From CAZMYM01 sp964620325 (GTDB taxonomy: Bacteria > Bipolaricaulota > Bipolaricaulia > UBA7950 > UBA9294): DNA of 64,000 nucleotides. A model generated the notes under the pieces. The model made no database searches. It had not been told where the DNA came from and was given only the letters and a program-made list of their open reading frames with translations. Each line of letters begins with the position of its first letter. The stretch's first letter is position 1. Both the position numbers and the translations under genes were made by a program. This document shows positions 25,510-34,649 of this stretch, in pieces. The stretch lies in the NCBI GenBank assembly GCA_964620325.1, contig CAZUIM010000003.1:1-64000 (forward strand). The letters are read 5' to 3'.

Positions 25510-26496
25510 TTGAACAGCCTACTCGACATCCGCGACCTGTACGTGGGATTCCGCGTGTTCGAAGGGCATCTACGGGTTCTCAACGGCATCCGGCTCGACG
25601 TCCGGGAGGGAGAGCGGGTCGGTCTCGTCGGGGAGACCGGGTGCGGAAAGACGACGACGGTCAAGTCGATTCTGCGGGTTCTGCCGATGCCGCCTGCTTG
25701 GATCACGGGCGGCGAGGTCCGGTACCGTGATCGCGACGTTCTCAAGATGTCGCGGCGCAGGGTCACTGCGTTGCGACGCCACGAACTCACGGCGATCTTC
25801 CAGGATCCGTTGCAGTCCTTGAATCCGGTGTTCACGATCGGAACACAGCTGCGGGACATCGTCAAGGATTCCGCGATCGGTCGTGGCGGGCGGTTGTCTC
25901 GCAAGGAGATCGAGTCACGCTGTCTGCAGGCGTTGCGTGAGACCGGAATGCCCGATCCCGAGAGGATCATGACGAACTACCCGGTGCAGCTGTCAGGCGG
26001 GATGCGCCAACGAATCTGCATCGCCGAGGCACTGTCGTCGAACGCGAATCTGTTGCTCGCCGACGAGCCGACGACCAACCTCGACGTCACAATTCAGGAT
26101 CAGATCCTCCGGAAACTCGACCAACTGGTCGAAGAGAAGGGCGCGTCCGTGATGATGATCACCCACTCGATGGGGGTGGTGCGAGACCTGACGCAGCGGG
26201 TCAACATCATGTACGCCGGTTCGATCGTCGAGACGGGGGCGACGCGGGCGTTGCTCGAGAACCCGAAGCATCCGTACACGCAAGGGCTTATGGCGAGTGT
26301 CCCGAAGCTGACGGGCGAGGGGGTCAGTGAAGGGATCCCCGGTAGGATCCCGAACTACCTCGATCCGCCTTCCGGGTGTCGATTCCACCCGCGGTGCGAG
26401 TATCGGATGACGGTCTGTGAAGAACAGGCGCCGCCGTTCTTTGATATCGGCGACGAGCATCGAGCGGCCTGCTATCTCTATGGGGCGGCGTCATGA
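25510..26496 (+). CDS. dppD: Dpp/Opp-type ABC transporter ATP-binding protein, DppD family
   Basis: A 328-residue nucleotide-binding subunit. Walker A is GETGCGKTT, the ABC signature is LSGGMRQR and Walker B is LLLADEPTT. The C-terminal oligopeptide-transporter extension has cysteines in CRFHPRCEYRMTVCEEQ, which may bind an iron-sulphur cluster as in related proteins. The start is TTG at 25510, preceded by GAGGAGG at the end of dppC. The stop overlaps dppF by 4 bases. Confidence 0.92.
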   Translation: MNSLLDIRDLYVGFRVFEGHLRVLNGIRLDVREGERVGLVGETGCGKTTTVKSILRVLPMPPAWITGGEVRYRDRDVLKMSRRRVTALRRHELTAIFQDPLQSLNPVFTIGTQLRDIVKDSAIGRGGRLSRKEIESRCLQALRETGMPDPERIMTNYPVQLSGGMRQRICIAEALSSNANLLLADEPTTNLDVTIQDQILRKLDQLVEEKGASVMMITHSMGVVRDLTQRVNIMYAGSIVETGATRALLENPKHPYTQGLMASVPKLTGEGVSEGIPGRIPNYLDPPSGCRFHPRCEYRMTVCEEQAPPFFDIGDEHRAACYLYGAAS

Positions 26497-27461
26497 GCGA
26501 GACACCGATCCTGAGGATCGACCGGCTCGTCAAGCACTTTCCGACGAAGCGGGGCGTGGTCCGCGCGGTCGACGAGATCTCGTTGGACATCGCCGCCGGC
26601 GACACGTTGGGGTTGGTCGGTGAATCCGGCTCGGGGAAGACGACGACCGCACAGTGTGTTCTCGGGATCTACCCTCCGACGTCGGGACAGATTCTGTTCG
26701 AAGGCGTGCCGATCGGCGTCTCGTTCAATCGAAGGCCGAAGGAGTTGAAGCGGAAGATCCGGATCGTCTTTCAGGATCCCGGTTCGTCGCTGAACCCGAA
26801 ACGCACGATCAAGCAGATCCTCGCCGTCCCGCTCGACGTTCACGGGATCGGAATGAAGCGCGACCGCTTGAGCATGATGAGCAATCTCCTCGAGCTGGTC
26901 GAGCTTCCGCCGACGGAGTACCTGTACAAGCATCCGCAGTCGATCGGAGGCGGCGAGAAGCAGATGGTCGCCATCGCGCGAGCTCTGGCGACGAATCCGC
27001 GGTTCGTCGTCCTCGACGAGCCGACCTCGGCGCTCGACGTTTCGGTTCAAGGGAAGATCATCAACCTGTTGTCGCGTCTTGGCGAGGAGCTCGATCTGAC
27101 CTACATGTTCATCACGCACGACTTGAGCCTGATGCGCAACGTCGCCACGCGCGTTGCGATCATGTATCTGGGAAAGCTGTGCGAGATCGCGCGAACCGAG
27201 GCGTTCTTCCGATCCCCGATGCATCCCTACACGAAGATGCTCCTGTCGTCGATTCCCGTCGTGACGGAAGAGGAGGAGACGCTGAAGCCGAAGAAGATCG
27301 TGTCGCAAGGAGAGATCCCGAGTCCGGTCAACATCCCGACAGGGTGTAGCTTCCACCTTCGGTGCCCCGAGCGGCTATCGGTCTGTTCGGAGGTCGATCC
27401 GGAGATGACGATCCTTGAGGATGGACGGGTGGTGCGATGTCACCTGTTCTCCGTCGACTGA
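26493..27461 (+). CDS. dppF: Dpp/Opp-type ABC transporter ATP-binding protein, DppF family
   Basis: A 322-residue second nucleotide-binding subunit. Walker A is GESGSGKTT and Walker B is FVVLDEPTSALD. The ABC signature region reads SIGGGEKQMVAIARAL, which departs from the usual LSGGQ(R/Q)QR, so one of the two composite ATP sites may be weak. The same C-terminal cysteine-containing extension (CSFHLRCPERLSVCSE) is present. The ATG overlaps the dppD stop. It completes a five-gene importer and is followed 16 bases later by the second hyuA. Confidence 0.92.
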   Translation: MSETPILRIDRLVKHFPTKRGVVRAVDEISLDIAAGDTLGLVGESGSGKTTTAQCVLGIYPPTSGQILFEGVPIGVSFNRRPKELKRKIRIVFQDPGSSLNPKRTIKQILAVPLDVHGIGMKRDRLSMMSNLLELVELPPTEYLYKHPQSIGGGEKQMVAIARALATNPRFVVLDEPTSALDVSVQGKIINLLSRLGEELDLTYMFITHDLSLMRNVATRVAIMYLGKLCEIARTEAFFRSPMHPYTKMLLSSIPVVTEEEETLKPKKIVSQGEIPSPVNIPTGCSFHLRCPERLSVCSEVDPEMTILEDGRVVRCHLFSVD

Positions 27462-27477
27462 CAAGAGGAGGAACCGG

Positions 27478-29541
27478 ATGGACAGGCAGGCACGGTTGGC
27501 GATCGACATCGGCGGCACGTTCACCGACCTCGTCGCACTCGACGAGAGGACCGGCGACATCGTCCTGGAGAAATCGCTGACGACGCCGGCGAACTTCGCC
27601 GACGGGGTCACGGACACGATGCGAAAGGCGGGGATCGACGCCCACACGGTAGGCCAGTTCGTCCATGGAACGACGGTCGTGATCAACGCGTTGACCGAGC
27701 GCCGGGGCGCGAAGGTCGCCTTGATCACGACGGCCGGATTCCGCGACGTGCTCGAGATCCAGCGGGCGAACCGGACCGACATGTACAATCTGCGCTACGA
27801 GAAGCCGAGGCCGTTCGTTCCGCGGCGGTTCCGGTTCGAAGTGCCGGAGCGCGTCGACCATCGTGGAACGGTGCTCGTCCCGCTCGACGTCGAGGCGGTC
27901 CGAGGAGTCGTCGAACGTTGCCGAGCGCTCGACGTCGAGGCGATCGCCGTCTGCTATCTGAATGCATACGCCAATCCGGCACACGAGGTGCGAACGCGCC
28001 AGATCGTCGAGCAACTTCACCCCGATACTGCGGTGACGGCGTCACATGAGATCACACAGCAGTGGCGTGAGTACGAACGGACGAACACGACGGCGCTCAA
28101 TGCCTACGTCAAGCCGACGACCACGCGGTACCTGTCGACGCTCGACGAGCGGCTGACGGAGATGGGTCTGTCAGGCTCGAAACTCGCGATGCAGTCGAAC
28201 GGAGGGACGGCGACCTTCTCGCACGCTCGGGCGGTGCCGATCCATCTGGTCGAGTCGGGCCCGGTCGGTGGGGTGATCGGGTCGCGGGTGATCGCGGCGA
28301 ACGCCGACGAGGAAAACATCATCTCGTTCGACATGGGGGGAACGACGGCGAAGGTCAGCCTGATCGAACACGGCGACATCAAGATTCACACCGAGTATCA
28401 CCTGGAGCGATCGAGCCGATGGGCAGGGTATCCGTTGCGGATCCCGGTGGTCGACATCGTCGAAGTGGGAGCGGGAGGCGGCTCGATTGCGTGGATCGAC
28501 TCGGGGGGCGCGTTGCACGTCGGCCCGCGGAGCGCCGGGGCCGATCCGGGGCCGGCCTGCTACGGACTGGGAGGCGAGGAGCCGACGGTGACCGACGCGA
28601 ATCTCATCGCCGGACGGTTGAGTGCCGAGTACTTCCTCGGCGGGCGGATGCGACTCGACGTCGGGCGGGCGGAACGGGCGATCGGTACGATCGCAAGACG
28701 GATCGGGCTGTCGGTCGCCGATACGGCGCTCGGGATTCTCCGACTGGCCAACGCGAACATGCAGGCGGCGCTCGAGCGCGTGAGCGTCGAGCGCGGCTAC
28801 GATCCACGCGACTTCGCCCTTGTGGCGAGTGGTGGCGCGGGCGGTCTCCACGGAGCGGTCCTCGCGCGTGAGCTGCGGATGCGCAAGGTGATCGTTCCCC
28901 GAGCGCCGGGGCAGTTCTCGGCTTGGGGGATGCTGATGACTGACCTTCGACACGATGCGATCCAGACACGCGTGCTGCCGTGCGACGAGCAGCGAGTCGC
29001 CGAGATCGAGGGGTTGTTCGCCGAACTCGAACGGGAGACGGCGTCGCAGTTCGAGGGAGAGTCGTTCCCGTCGGATCGCGTCACGTTCGAGCGGCTTCTC
29101 GACTTGCGGTACAAGGGGCAAGAGCACACCGTGCGGACGCCGGTTCCCGCTGGCGACTTGGACGTGCGTGCACTCGAGTCGGCGATCTCAACGTTTCATC
29201 GTCTCCACGAGCAAGCGTACTCGTTCCGACAGGACGACCCGATCGAGATCGTCAACGTTCACGTCGTCGGATGGGGGGCGGTCGATCATCCGATGATTCC
29301 GGCGCTCGAGGACGGGACACGAACGCTGGACGCCGCCAGGAAGGGCGCCCGGTCGGTGTTGTTTGAGGAGGTCGGCGCGGTGCGCAGCGACGTGTTCGAG
29401 CGGGATCTCCTTCCGGTCGGCGAGCCGATCCCCGGGCCGGCGGTGATCGAGGAGCCAGCGTGCACGACGATCGTCTGCCCGGAGCAGCGGTTGCGGGTCG
29501 ATGGCTACGGCAATCTCATCATCACGGAGGTGGGGCGATGA
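27478..29541 (+). CDS. hyuA: Hydantoinase/oxoprolinase subunit A, second copy
   Basis: A 687-residue paralogue of the gene at 16393. The phosphate motifs are DIGGTFTDLVALDE and DMGGTTAKVS; HGTTVVINALTERRGAKVA and GAGGGSIAWIDSGG are shared with the first copy. The ATG at 27478 has AGAGGAGG 7 bases upstream. The stop overlaps the second hyuB. Having two A/B pairs around one transporter suggests two related substrates or two successive ATP-dependent hydrolyses. Its own substrate is not deducible. Confidence 0.92.
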   Translation: MDRQARLAIDIGGTFTDLVALDERTGDIVLEKSLTTPANFADGVTDTMRKAGIDAHTVGQFVHGTTVVINALTERRGAKVALITTAGFRDVLEIQRANRTDMYNLRYEKPRPFVPRRFRFEVPERVDHRGTVLVPLDVEAVRGVVERCRALDVEAIAVCYLNAYANPAHEVRTRQIVEQLHPDTAVTASHEITQQWREYERTNTTALNAYVKPTTTRYLSTLDERLTEMGLSGSKLAMQSNGGTATFSHARAVPIHLVESGPVGGVIGSRVIAANADEENIISFDMGGTTAKVSLIEHGDIKIHTEYHLERSSRWAGYPLRIPVVDIVEVGAGGGSIAWIDSGGALHVGPRSAGADPGPACYGLGGEEPTVTDANLIAGRLSAEYFLGGRMRLDVGRAERAIGTIARRIGLSVADTALGILRLANANMQAALERVSVERGYDPRDFALVASGGAGGLHGAVLARELRMRKVIVPRAPGQFSAWGMLMTDLRHDAIQTRVLPCDEQRVAEIEGLFAELERETASQFEGESFPSDRVTFERLLDLRYKGQEHTVRTPVPAGDLDVRALESAISTFHRLHEQAYSFRQDDPIEIVNVHVVGWGAVDHPMIPALEDGTRTLDAARKGARSVLFEEVGAVRSDVFERDLLPVGEPIPGPAVIEEPACTTIVCPEQRLRVDGYGNLIITEVGR

Positions 29542-31274
29542 AGCGCGAGCGCACGCTGGACCCGTTCTCGGTCGAGATCATCAAACGGGCGCTGATCTCC
29601 GCCGCGGAGCAGATGTTCGTCGCGCTCGGACGGACGGCCAAGAGTTCGGTCATCTACGAGGTGCTCGACTACGGCTGCGCGCTGACGGATGCGACGGGGC
29701 GAATGATCGCGCAGGCGAACGGCATTCCCGCGTTCATTGGGGTTCTCGGGGACGCAGTGCGTGACGTGCTAGACAAGTTCGGCCCCGACGGTCTCGAAGA
29801 CGGCGACGTCTTCATGACGAACGACCCGTACTTGGGCGGTGCGACTCATCAGAACGACGCGGTGCTCGTCCTGCCGATCTTTTACGCCGGCCGACCGGTG
29901 ATGTTCGCCGCCGGAAAGGCACACTGGAACGATGTCGGAGGGAAGGATCCGGGAAGCTGGTCGACGGACGCGACCGACATTTATCAAGAAGGGATCCAAT
30001 TCCCCGTCGTCAAGCTGTTCTCGCGCGGGGAAGAGCGCCGTGACGTTGTGGAGATCCTCGCCCGCAACAGCCGGATTCCGGAGATGACGCTCGGCGACAT
30101 GCGGGCGCAAGCGGCGTCGCTTCGGGTTGCGGCAAGGCGGGTGGAGCAGATCTGCGATAAGTACTCGCTCGACGCCGTCCTCGAATCGATCGAGACGTAT
30201 CTCGAGCAGGGCCGACAGGAGGCACTCGCTGAGCTGCGACGGCTTCCGAACGGCGTGTATACCGCCGAGGAGTTCATCGACGACGATGGGCTCGGCGGGG
30301 ATCCGGTCCCGGTGAAGGTCAAGGTGACCATCCATGATGACGAGTTCGTGATCGACTACAGCGGGACCGGGGCGACGTGCCGCGGCCCGATCAACAGCCC
30401 GCTGTCGGTGGCGATGAGCACGGCGAAGTTCGCGTACCAAGCGGTCGTCTCGCCGCACGCCGATCCGAACCACGGGTTCTTCTCGCCCCTCCGAGTGATC
30501 ATTCCCGACGATTGCGTCTTCAACCCGGTTCGGCCGGCGCCGGTGAGTACCTACTGGGAGTCGGCGAGCTACGCGGGCGATGTCGTCTGGAAGGCGCTCG
30601 CTGCGGCAATCCCGGAGCGAATCCCCGCCGGTCATTTCCTCAGCGTCTGTGGCACGACGGTGAGCGGGATCGACGACTCGACGGGAGAATGGTTCATCTG
30701 CGTCGAGCCGAACGCCGGCGGATGGGGTGCCGGCCGCGGAAAGGACGGAGAGCACGGATTGGTGTGCACGAGCGACGGGGAGACGTTCATCCTGTCGATC
30801 GAGGTCGCCGAGACCCGGTATCCGTTTCTCGTCGATCGGTTTGCGCTGAACGTTGCGGACGGTGGGCACGGTCAGTGGGTCGGCGGGCGGGGCCTGATCA
30901 AAGACTACCGGATCACCAACGGGCAGGCGCGGGTGACCGCCAGCTTCGGGCGGAGTGTCTATCCGCCGTGGGCACTGGCCGGCGGGACGGACGGTGCGCC
31001 GAACTTCGCCGAGATCAGGCGATCGGACGGGCGGACCGAACGACGGGGACGGTTTGCGAACGTGCCGCTGGAGCGAAACGACGTGGTCCGATTCGTCACG
31101 GGGTCCGGCGGGGGATACGGCGATCCGCGCCGCCGCGATCCGTTCGCGGTTTTCGAGGACGTGCTGGACGGGTACATCACGGAGGAAGCGGCGCGCGACG
31201 TCTACGGGGTCGTGCTTGAGGGAGATCCGCGCCGCGTCAACGAAGTGGAGACAGCGCAGTTGCGAGACGGCTGA
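29538..31274 (+). CDS. hyuB: Hydantoinase/oxoprolinase subunit B, second copy
   Basis: A 578-residue B subunit coupled to the preceding A subunit by an ATGA overlap. Motifs include DPFSVEIIKRALISAAEQMF, GDVFMTNDPYLGGATHQND and the C-terminal GSGGGYGDPRRRDPF. The variant GGATHQND replaces GGGTHCPD of the first copy, in line with a different substrate. It is the last gene of the plus-strand island and ends 12 bases before the convergent creatininase-family gene. Confidence 0.92.
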   Translation: MKRERTLDPFSVEIIKRALISAAEQMFVALGRTAKSSVIYEVLDYGCALTDATGRMIAQANGIPAFIGVLGDAVRDVLDKFGPDGLEDGDVFMTNDPYLGGATHQNDAVLVLPIFYAGRPVMFAAGKAHWNDVGGKDPGSWSTDATDIYQEGIQFPVVKLFSRGEERRDVVEILARNSRIPEMTLGDMRAQAASLRVAARRVEQICDKYSLDAVLESIETYLEQGRQEALAELRRLPNGVYTAEEFIDDDGLGGDPVPVKVKVTIHDDEFVIDYSGTGATCRGPINSPLSVAMSTAKFAYQAVVSPHADPNHGFFSPLRVIIPDDCVFNPVRPAPVSTYWESASYAGDVVWKALAAAIPERIPAGHFLSVCGTTVSGIDDSTGEWFICVEPNAGGWGAGRGKDGEHGLVCTSDGETFILSIEVAETRYPFLVDRFALNVADGGHGQWVGGRGLIKDYRITNGQARVTASFGRSVYPPWALAGGTDGAPNFAEIRRSDGRTERRGRFANVPLERNDVVRFVTGSGGGYGDPRRRDPFAVFEDVLDGYITEEAARDVYGVVLEGDPRRVNEVETAQLRDG

Positions 31275-31286
31275 TCGGCCCTTTGC

Positions 31287-32042
31287 CTACGGCCGATGCG
31301 GCGGCGACGCCAGCGCCTCCTCCGAGCGGTCGGCCAGCCAATCGCAGAATCTACTGAGGCTGTCGGAGGCCGCGGACAGGGCCGCTTCGCCCTTGTCGAG
31401 ATCGGCCAATCTCGGATCGCCGACGTTGCCCCGCTCGGTGAAGTCGGCGGCATCGAACCCGACGAGAACGCCCTCGATGTACGTCCCCCACTGCGTGACG
31501 TCTCCGGCGTCGTCAAACGCGTCGGAGCGGACCAACGGACGCTCGATCGCGAGCATCATGCTCGTCTCGATCGAGCCCGCATGGGCGGTCGGATCGGGGA
31601 ACAGCGTTTCGAGCGTCGAGGCGATCGAGCGCCACCAGTTGAAGGTGAAGGCGAACGTCCCCTCCTCGCGGAGACGGCGAGCCGCTTCTTCGAGCGGGGC
31701 GGCGTTCGATCCGTGCCCGTTGACGAACACGAGCTTCCGCAACCCGTGCAGCGCGAGGGAGCGAACGACGGCGAGCGCGTGGTCGCGGAGCGCGTCGGAC
31801 GACACATTCAATGTTCCCCAGAATTGACGATGCTCGCCGGAGACGCCGACCTCGATGGTCGGCAATAGGAGGCGATCGTCCTGCTTCGCGACGTTGCCGG
31901 CGATCCGGGTTGCGATGAATCCATCGGTTCCGAGGGGGAGATGGGGGCCGTGTTGTTCGATCGCACCGACCGGCAGCAGCGCGACACGGGCGGTACCGAT
32001 CGCCTCCTTCGCCTCGGGCCAGGTCAGTCGTGCAAGCTCCAC
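31287..32042 (-). CDS. Creatininase-family amidohydrolase
   Basis: A 251-residue member of the creatininase family of metal-dependent amidohydrolases. Metal-site motifs are visible: LPVGAIEQHGPHLPLGTD, SGEHRQFWGTLNVSS and NGHGSNAAPLEEA, then AGSIETSMM. The family includes creatinine amidohydrolase and other cyclic-amide or formamide hydrolases, so the name alone does not fix the substrate. The GTG at 32042 is chosen because AAGGAGGT lies 6 bases upstream; the frame is open to 32090. It converges on the second hyuB and shares the theme of cyclic amide hydrolysis. Confidence 0.85.
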   Translation of the reverse strand: MELARLTWPEAKEAIGTARVALLPVGAIEQHGPHLPLGTDGFIATRIAGNVAKQDDRLLLPTIEVGVSGEHRQFWGTLNVSSDALRDHALAVVRSLALHGLRKLVFVNGHGSNAAPLEEAARRLREEGTFAFTFNWWRSIASTLETLFPDPTAHAGSIETSMMLAIERPLVRSDAFDDAGDVTQWGTYIEGVLVGFDAADFTERGNVGDPRLADLDKGEAALSAASDSLSRFCDWLADRSEEALASPPHRP

Positions 32043-32270
32043 GTTGCGACCTCCTTCGCACCCATGCATGCGTCGACCCGATCGTACCACGCTCGGCCCG
32101 GCTCGTCAGACGGTGGGGCACAATCCGCGGGCGTGGGCCCAGTGGGACGTGAGCCGGGGTCTCGTTCGACAGCGGTAGAGCTCGGATGACGTAGGACGGC
32201 ATTGCGGTGAGGCGTGTCCCCTGCGAAAATCCGGCTGACGGCGTTCGGATTCTCGAAAGGGGAGGATGCA

Positions 32271-32669
32271 GTGAACGTACGGTTCCCCGGCGGAAAACGG
32301 GTAGTGGCCGAGCATGACGGAATGGTGATCGAGACGGATCAACGTCGCACAAACGGCGGGAAGGGCAGCGCCCCGACACCGTTCGACCTATTTCTTGCAT
32401 CGCTGGCGACGTGTACCGGCTACTATGTGCTCGCGTTCTGTCAGAAGCGGAACATCCCGACGGGCGGGATCTCGTTGCGGCTGGACGTGACACGCGATGA
32501 AGAGAATCACAGATTGGATCGGATCGACATCCGGGTCCACTTGCCCGCCGAGTTCCCGGACAAGTACGTCGACGCCTGCATCAAGGCGGCGTCGCAATGC
32601 GCAGTGAAAAGGCACCTCCACGATCCGCCCGAAGTCGTCGTCTCGGCCGGGCGGTATCGACCGGTCTGA
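32271..32669 (+). CDS. OsmC-family protein
   Basis: A 132-residue OsmC/YhfA-like protein, a family of thiol-dependent peroxidases and related proteins. It has the typical start VNVRFPGGKRVVAEHDG, the FDLFLASLATCTGYYVLAFC helix with the first conserved cysteine, and SQCAVKRHLHDPPE with the second. The GTG at 32271 is chosen because AAAGGGGAGG lies 6 bases upstream and the protein then matches the usual family start; the frame is open to 32214. It is cytoplasmic. Hydroperoxide reduction is the family expectation. Confidence 0.85.
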   Translation: MNVRFPGGKRVVAEHDGMVIETDQRRTNGGKGSAPTPFDLFLASLATCTGYYVLAFCQKRNIPTGGISLRLDVTRDEENHRLDRIDIRVHLPAEFPDKYVDACIKAASQCAVKRHLHDPPEVVVSAGRYRPV

Positions 32670-32681
32670 AATGCCTCGCGG

Positions 32682-33965
32682 CTATTCGTGCCGGAGCGCC
32701 TCGACCGGATCGAGCCGCGCCGCGCGGAGGGCGGGGTAAAGCCCGAACGTCATCCCGATCAGAAGCGAGAAGCCGCACGCCAGAAGTGCCGGGTAGACGG
32801 AGATCACGAACGGCCAGTCTCCGAATCTTGCGCCGAGCCAGCCGCAGAGCCAGCCGATCCCGAGGCCGAGGAGGCCGCCGAGGAGGCTTGTGAGGATCGA
32901 CTCGACGAGGAACTGGGAACGGATGTCCTGCGGTCGGGCGCCGATCGCCATCCGGATGCCGATCTCTCTCGTCCGCTCGGTGACGGAGACGAGCATGATG
33001 TTCATGATGCCGATGCCGCCGACGAGGAGCGAGATAGCGCCGACGCCGCCGAGGATCAGGGTCATGGTGTTGACGCTCTCCTCATAGGTCTCGATCGCCT
33101 CCTTCTGGATCGTCACGCTGTACGGGGACGATCGACCGCCGAAGGACGCGCCGCCGGAGGTCGAAATCACCACGTTGGCGCCCATTCCTCGATCGGCGAA
33201 CAGCCCCGTCGGCGTCGCCGTCGAGGTGAGCTTCCGGTCGAGGATCGACTCGATCTCGGCCGCCGCCGTCTCGACGACCGCCTCATTCGCCGCCTGTGCA
33301 ATGTACGAGGTGAACTGCCGCGATCCGGAGAGGAGCTGAACGGTCGACAAGGGGGCATAGAGCATTCCATCGAGGTTCTGGTAGCCGACCGTCCCTCGCT
33401 CGCTCATCACGCCGATGATCCGGAAGAACGTTCGCTGTCCGCCGATCTCCAGCGTCATACGCTCTCCGACCGGACTCTCGGTCCCGAAGTAGTCCTCAGC
33501 GAGATCGGCGCCGAGGACGACGACTTTCCGGTCCTCGTCGAGCGGATGAACGTAACGACCGTCGGTCGGGTAGAACGCGTCGAACAGCTCGGCGAACTCT
33601 GCCGTCACGCCCATCAGCGAGGCGCTCCACGTCGCGCCGTTCAGAGTCACCGAGACGCGCGAGGACGCGGTCGGCACGGCTTGGGAGACCGACGGGGCGG
33701 CCCGAAGGTCGGTCGTCAGCTCCTCGGTCAGCGTCTGGACGGAGGCGGCCGACGAGAGGGCCTGCGGAAAGATGTCGATCGTGATTGTTCGCATCCCGAG
33801 GCCGGCGATCTGTGCCTTCATCTCGGCGGTCGCTCCGTCGACGAGCGAGATGATCGCCACGACCGACGCGACGCCGATGACGATGCCGAGCACCGACAGA
33901 GAGGTTCTCAGTTTGTGGGCGCCGAGTGCGGTCAGCGCTGTTCGGAGCATCTCACGCAGCGCCAC
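32682..33965 (-). CDS. MacB-type ABC transporter permease
   Basis: A 427-residue permease of the MacB/FtsX superfamily. One N-terminal helix (LRTSLSVLGIVIGVASVVAIISL) is followed by a large periplasmic domain (about residues 45-290) and three C-terminal helices with GIGIMNIMLVSVTERTREIGIRMAIGA, the family hallmark. It acts with the ATPase encoded just upstream and with the adaptor and TolC-like channel to export substrates (drugs, lipopeptides or peptides) across both membranes. It starts inside the end of the ATPase gene (14-base overlap). Confidence 0.92.
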   Translation of the reverse strand: MALREMLRTALTALGAHKLRTSLSVLGIVIGVASVVAIISLVDGATAEMKAQIAGLGMRTITIDIFPQALSSAASVQTLTEELTTDLRAAPSVSQAVPTASSRVSVTLNGATWSASLMGVTAEFAELFDAFYPTDGRYVHPLDEDRKVVVLGADLAEDYFGTESPVGERMTLEIGGQRTFFRIIGVMSERGTVGYQNLDGMLYAPLSTVQLLSGSRQFTSYIAQAANEAVVETAAAEIESILDRKLTSTATPTGLFADRGMGANVVISTSGGASFGGRSSPYSVTIQKEAIETYEESVNTMTLILGGVGAISLLVGGIGIMNIMLVSVTERTREIGIRMAIGARPQDIRSQFLVESILTSLLGGLLGLGIGWLCGWLGARFGDWPFVISVYPALLACGFSLLIGMTFGLYPALRAARLDPVEALRHE

Positions 33966-34635
33966 GGTGGTCCTCGGCGATCCGCCCGTCGCTCAAGATC
34001 ACTTCACGGTGGGCACGTCTGGCGATCTCCTCTTCGTGCGTGACGATGGCGATCGTTCCGCCCTCTTGGTGGAGATTTCCGAAGAGGTTCACGATCTCTT
34101 CGGACGTACGGCTGTCGAGATTCCCCGTCGGCTCGTCGGCGAGGATCAGTCTCGGCCGGTTGACGAGTGCGCGTGCGAGCGCGACGCGTTGAGCCTGGCC
34201 GCCCGAAAGCTGGGTCGGCCGGTGGTGGGCGAAGTCGGCGAGGCCGACGCGTCTGAGCGCCGATCGCGCCTTCATCCCTCGATCTCGCCGGCCGACCCCG
34301 GCGTAGACCATCGGGATCTCGACGTTCTGAAGGGCCGTTGAGCGTGGGAGGAGGAAGAACTGCTGGAAGACGAAGCCGATCTTCCCGTTTCGTAGCCGGG
34401 CGAGGCGTTCACGGGGAAGGGTCCCCAGGTTCTCGCCGTCCAGCCACGCCTCCCCGCTCGTCGGCCGGTGAAGGGCACCGAGGATGTGGAGGAGCGTCGA
34501 CTTCCCGGATCCGGAAGACCCGCTGACCGCGACGTATTCGCCACCGGCGATCGAGAGGTCGACGCCCCGGAGAGCTTGGAAGACGAGTTCTCCCATCGGG
34601 TAATCCTTCGTAACGCCCTTCAATTCGATGAGCAA
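33952..34635 (-). CDS. MacB/LolD-type ABC transporter ATP-binding protein
   Basis: A 227-residue ATPase. Walker A is GSSGSGKST, the Q-loop region is GFVFQQFFLLP, the signature is LSGGQAQR and Walker B is LILADEPTGNLD. It is a separate chain; in MacB proper this domain is fused to the permease. Gene order is TolC-like, adaptor, ATPase, permease, all on the minus strand with overlaps or short gaps, so this is one efflux operon. Confidence 0.93.
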   Translation of the reverse strand: MLIELKGVTKDYPMGELVFQALRGVDLSIAGGEYVAVSGSSGSGKSTLLHILGALHRPTSGEAWLDGENLGTLPRERLARLRNGKIGFVFQQFFLLPRSTALQNVEIPMVYAGVGRRDRGMKARSALRRVGLADFAHHRPTQLSGGQAQRVALARALVNRPRLILADEPTGNLDSRTSEEIVNLFGNLHQEGGTIAIVTHEEEIARRAHREVILSDGRIAEDHRGAA

Positions 34636-34649
34636 GATCTCGGATCCCC

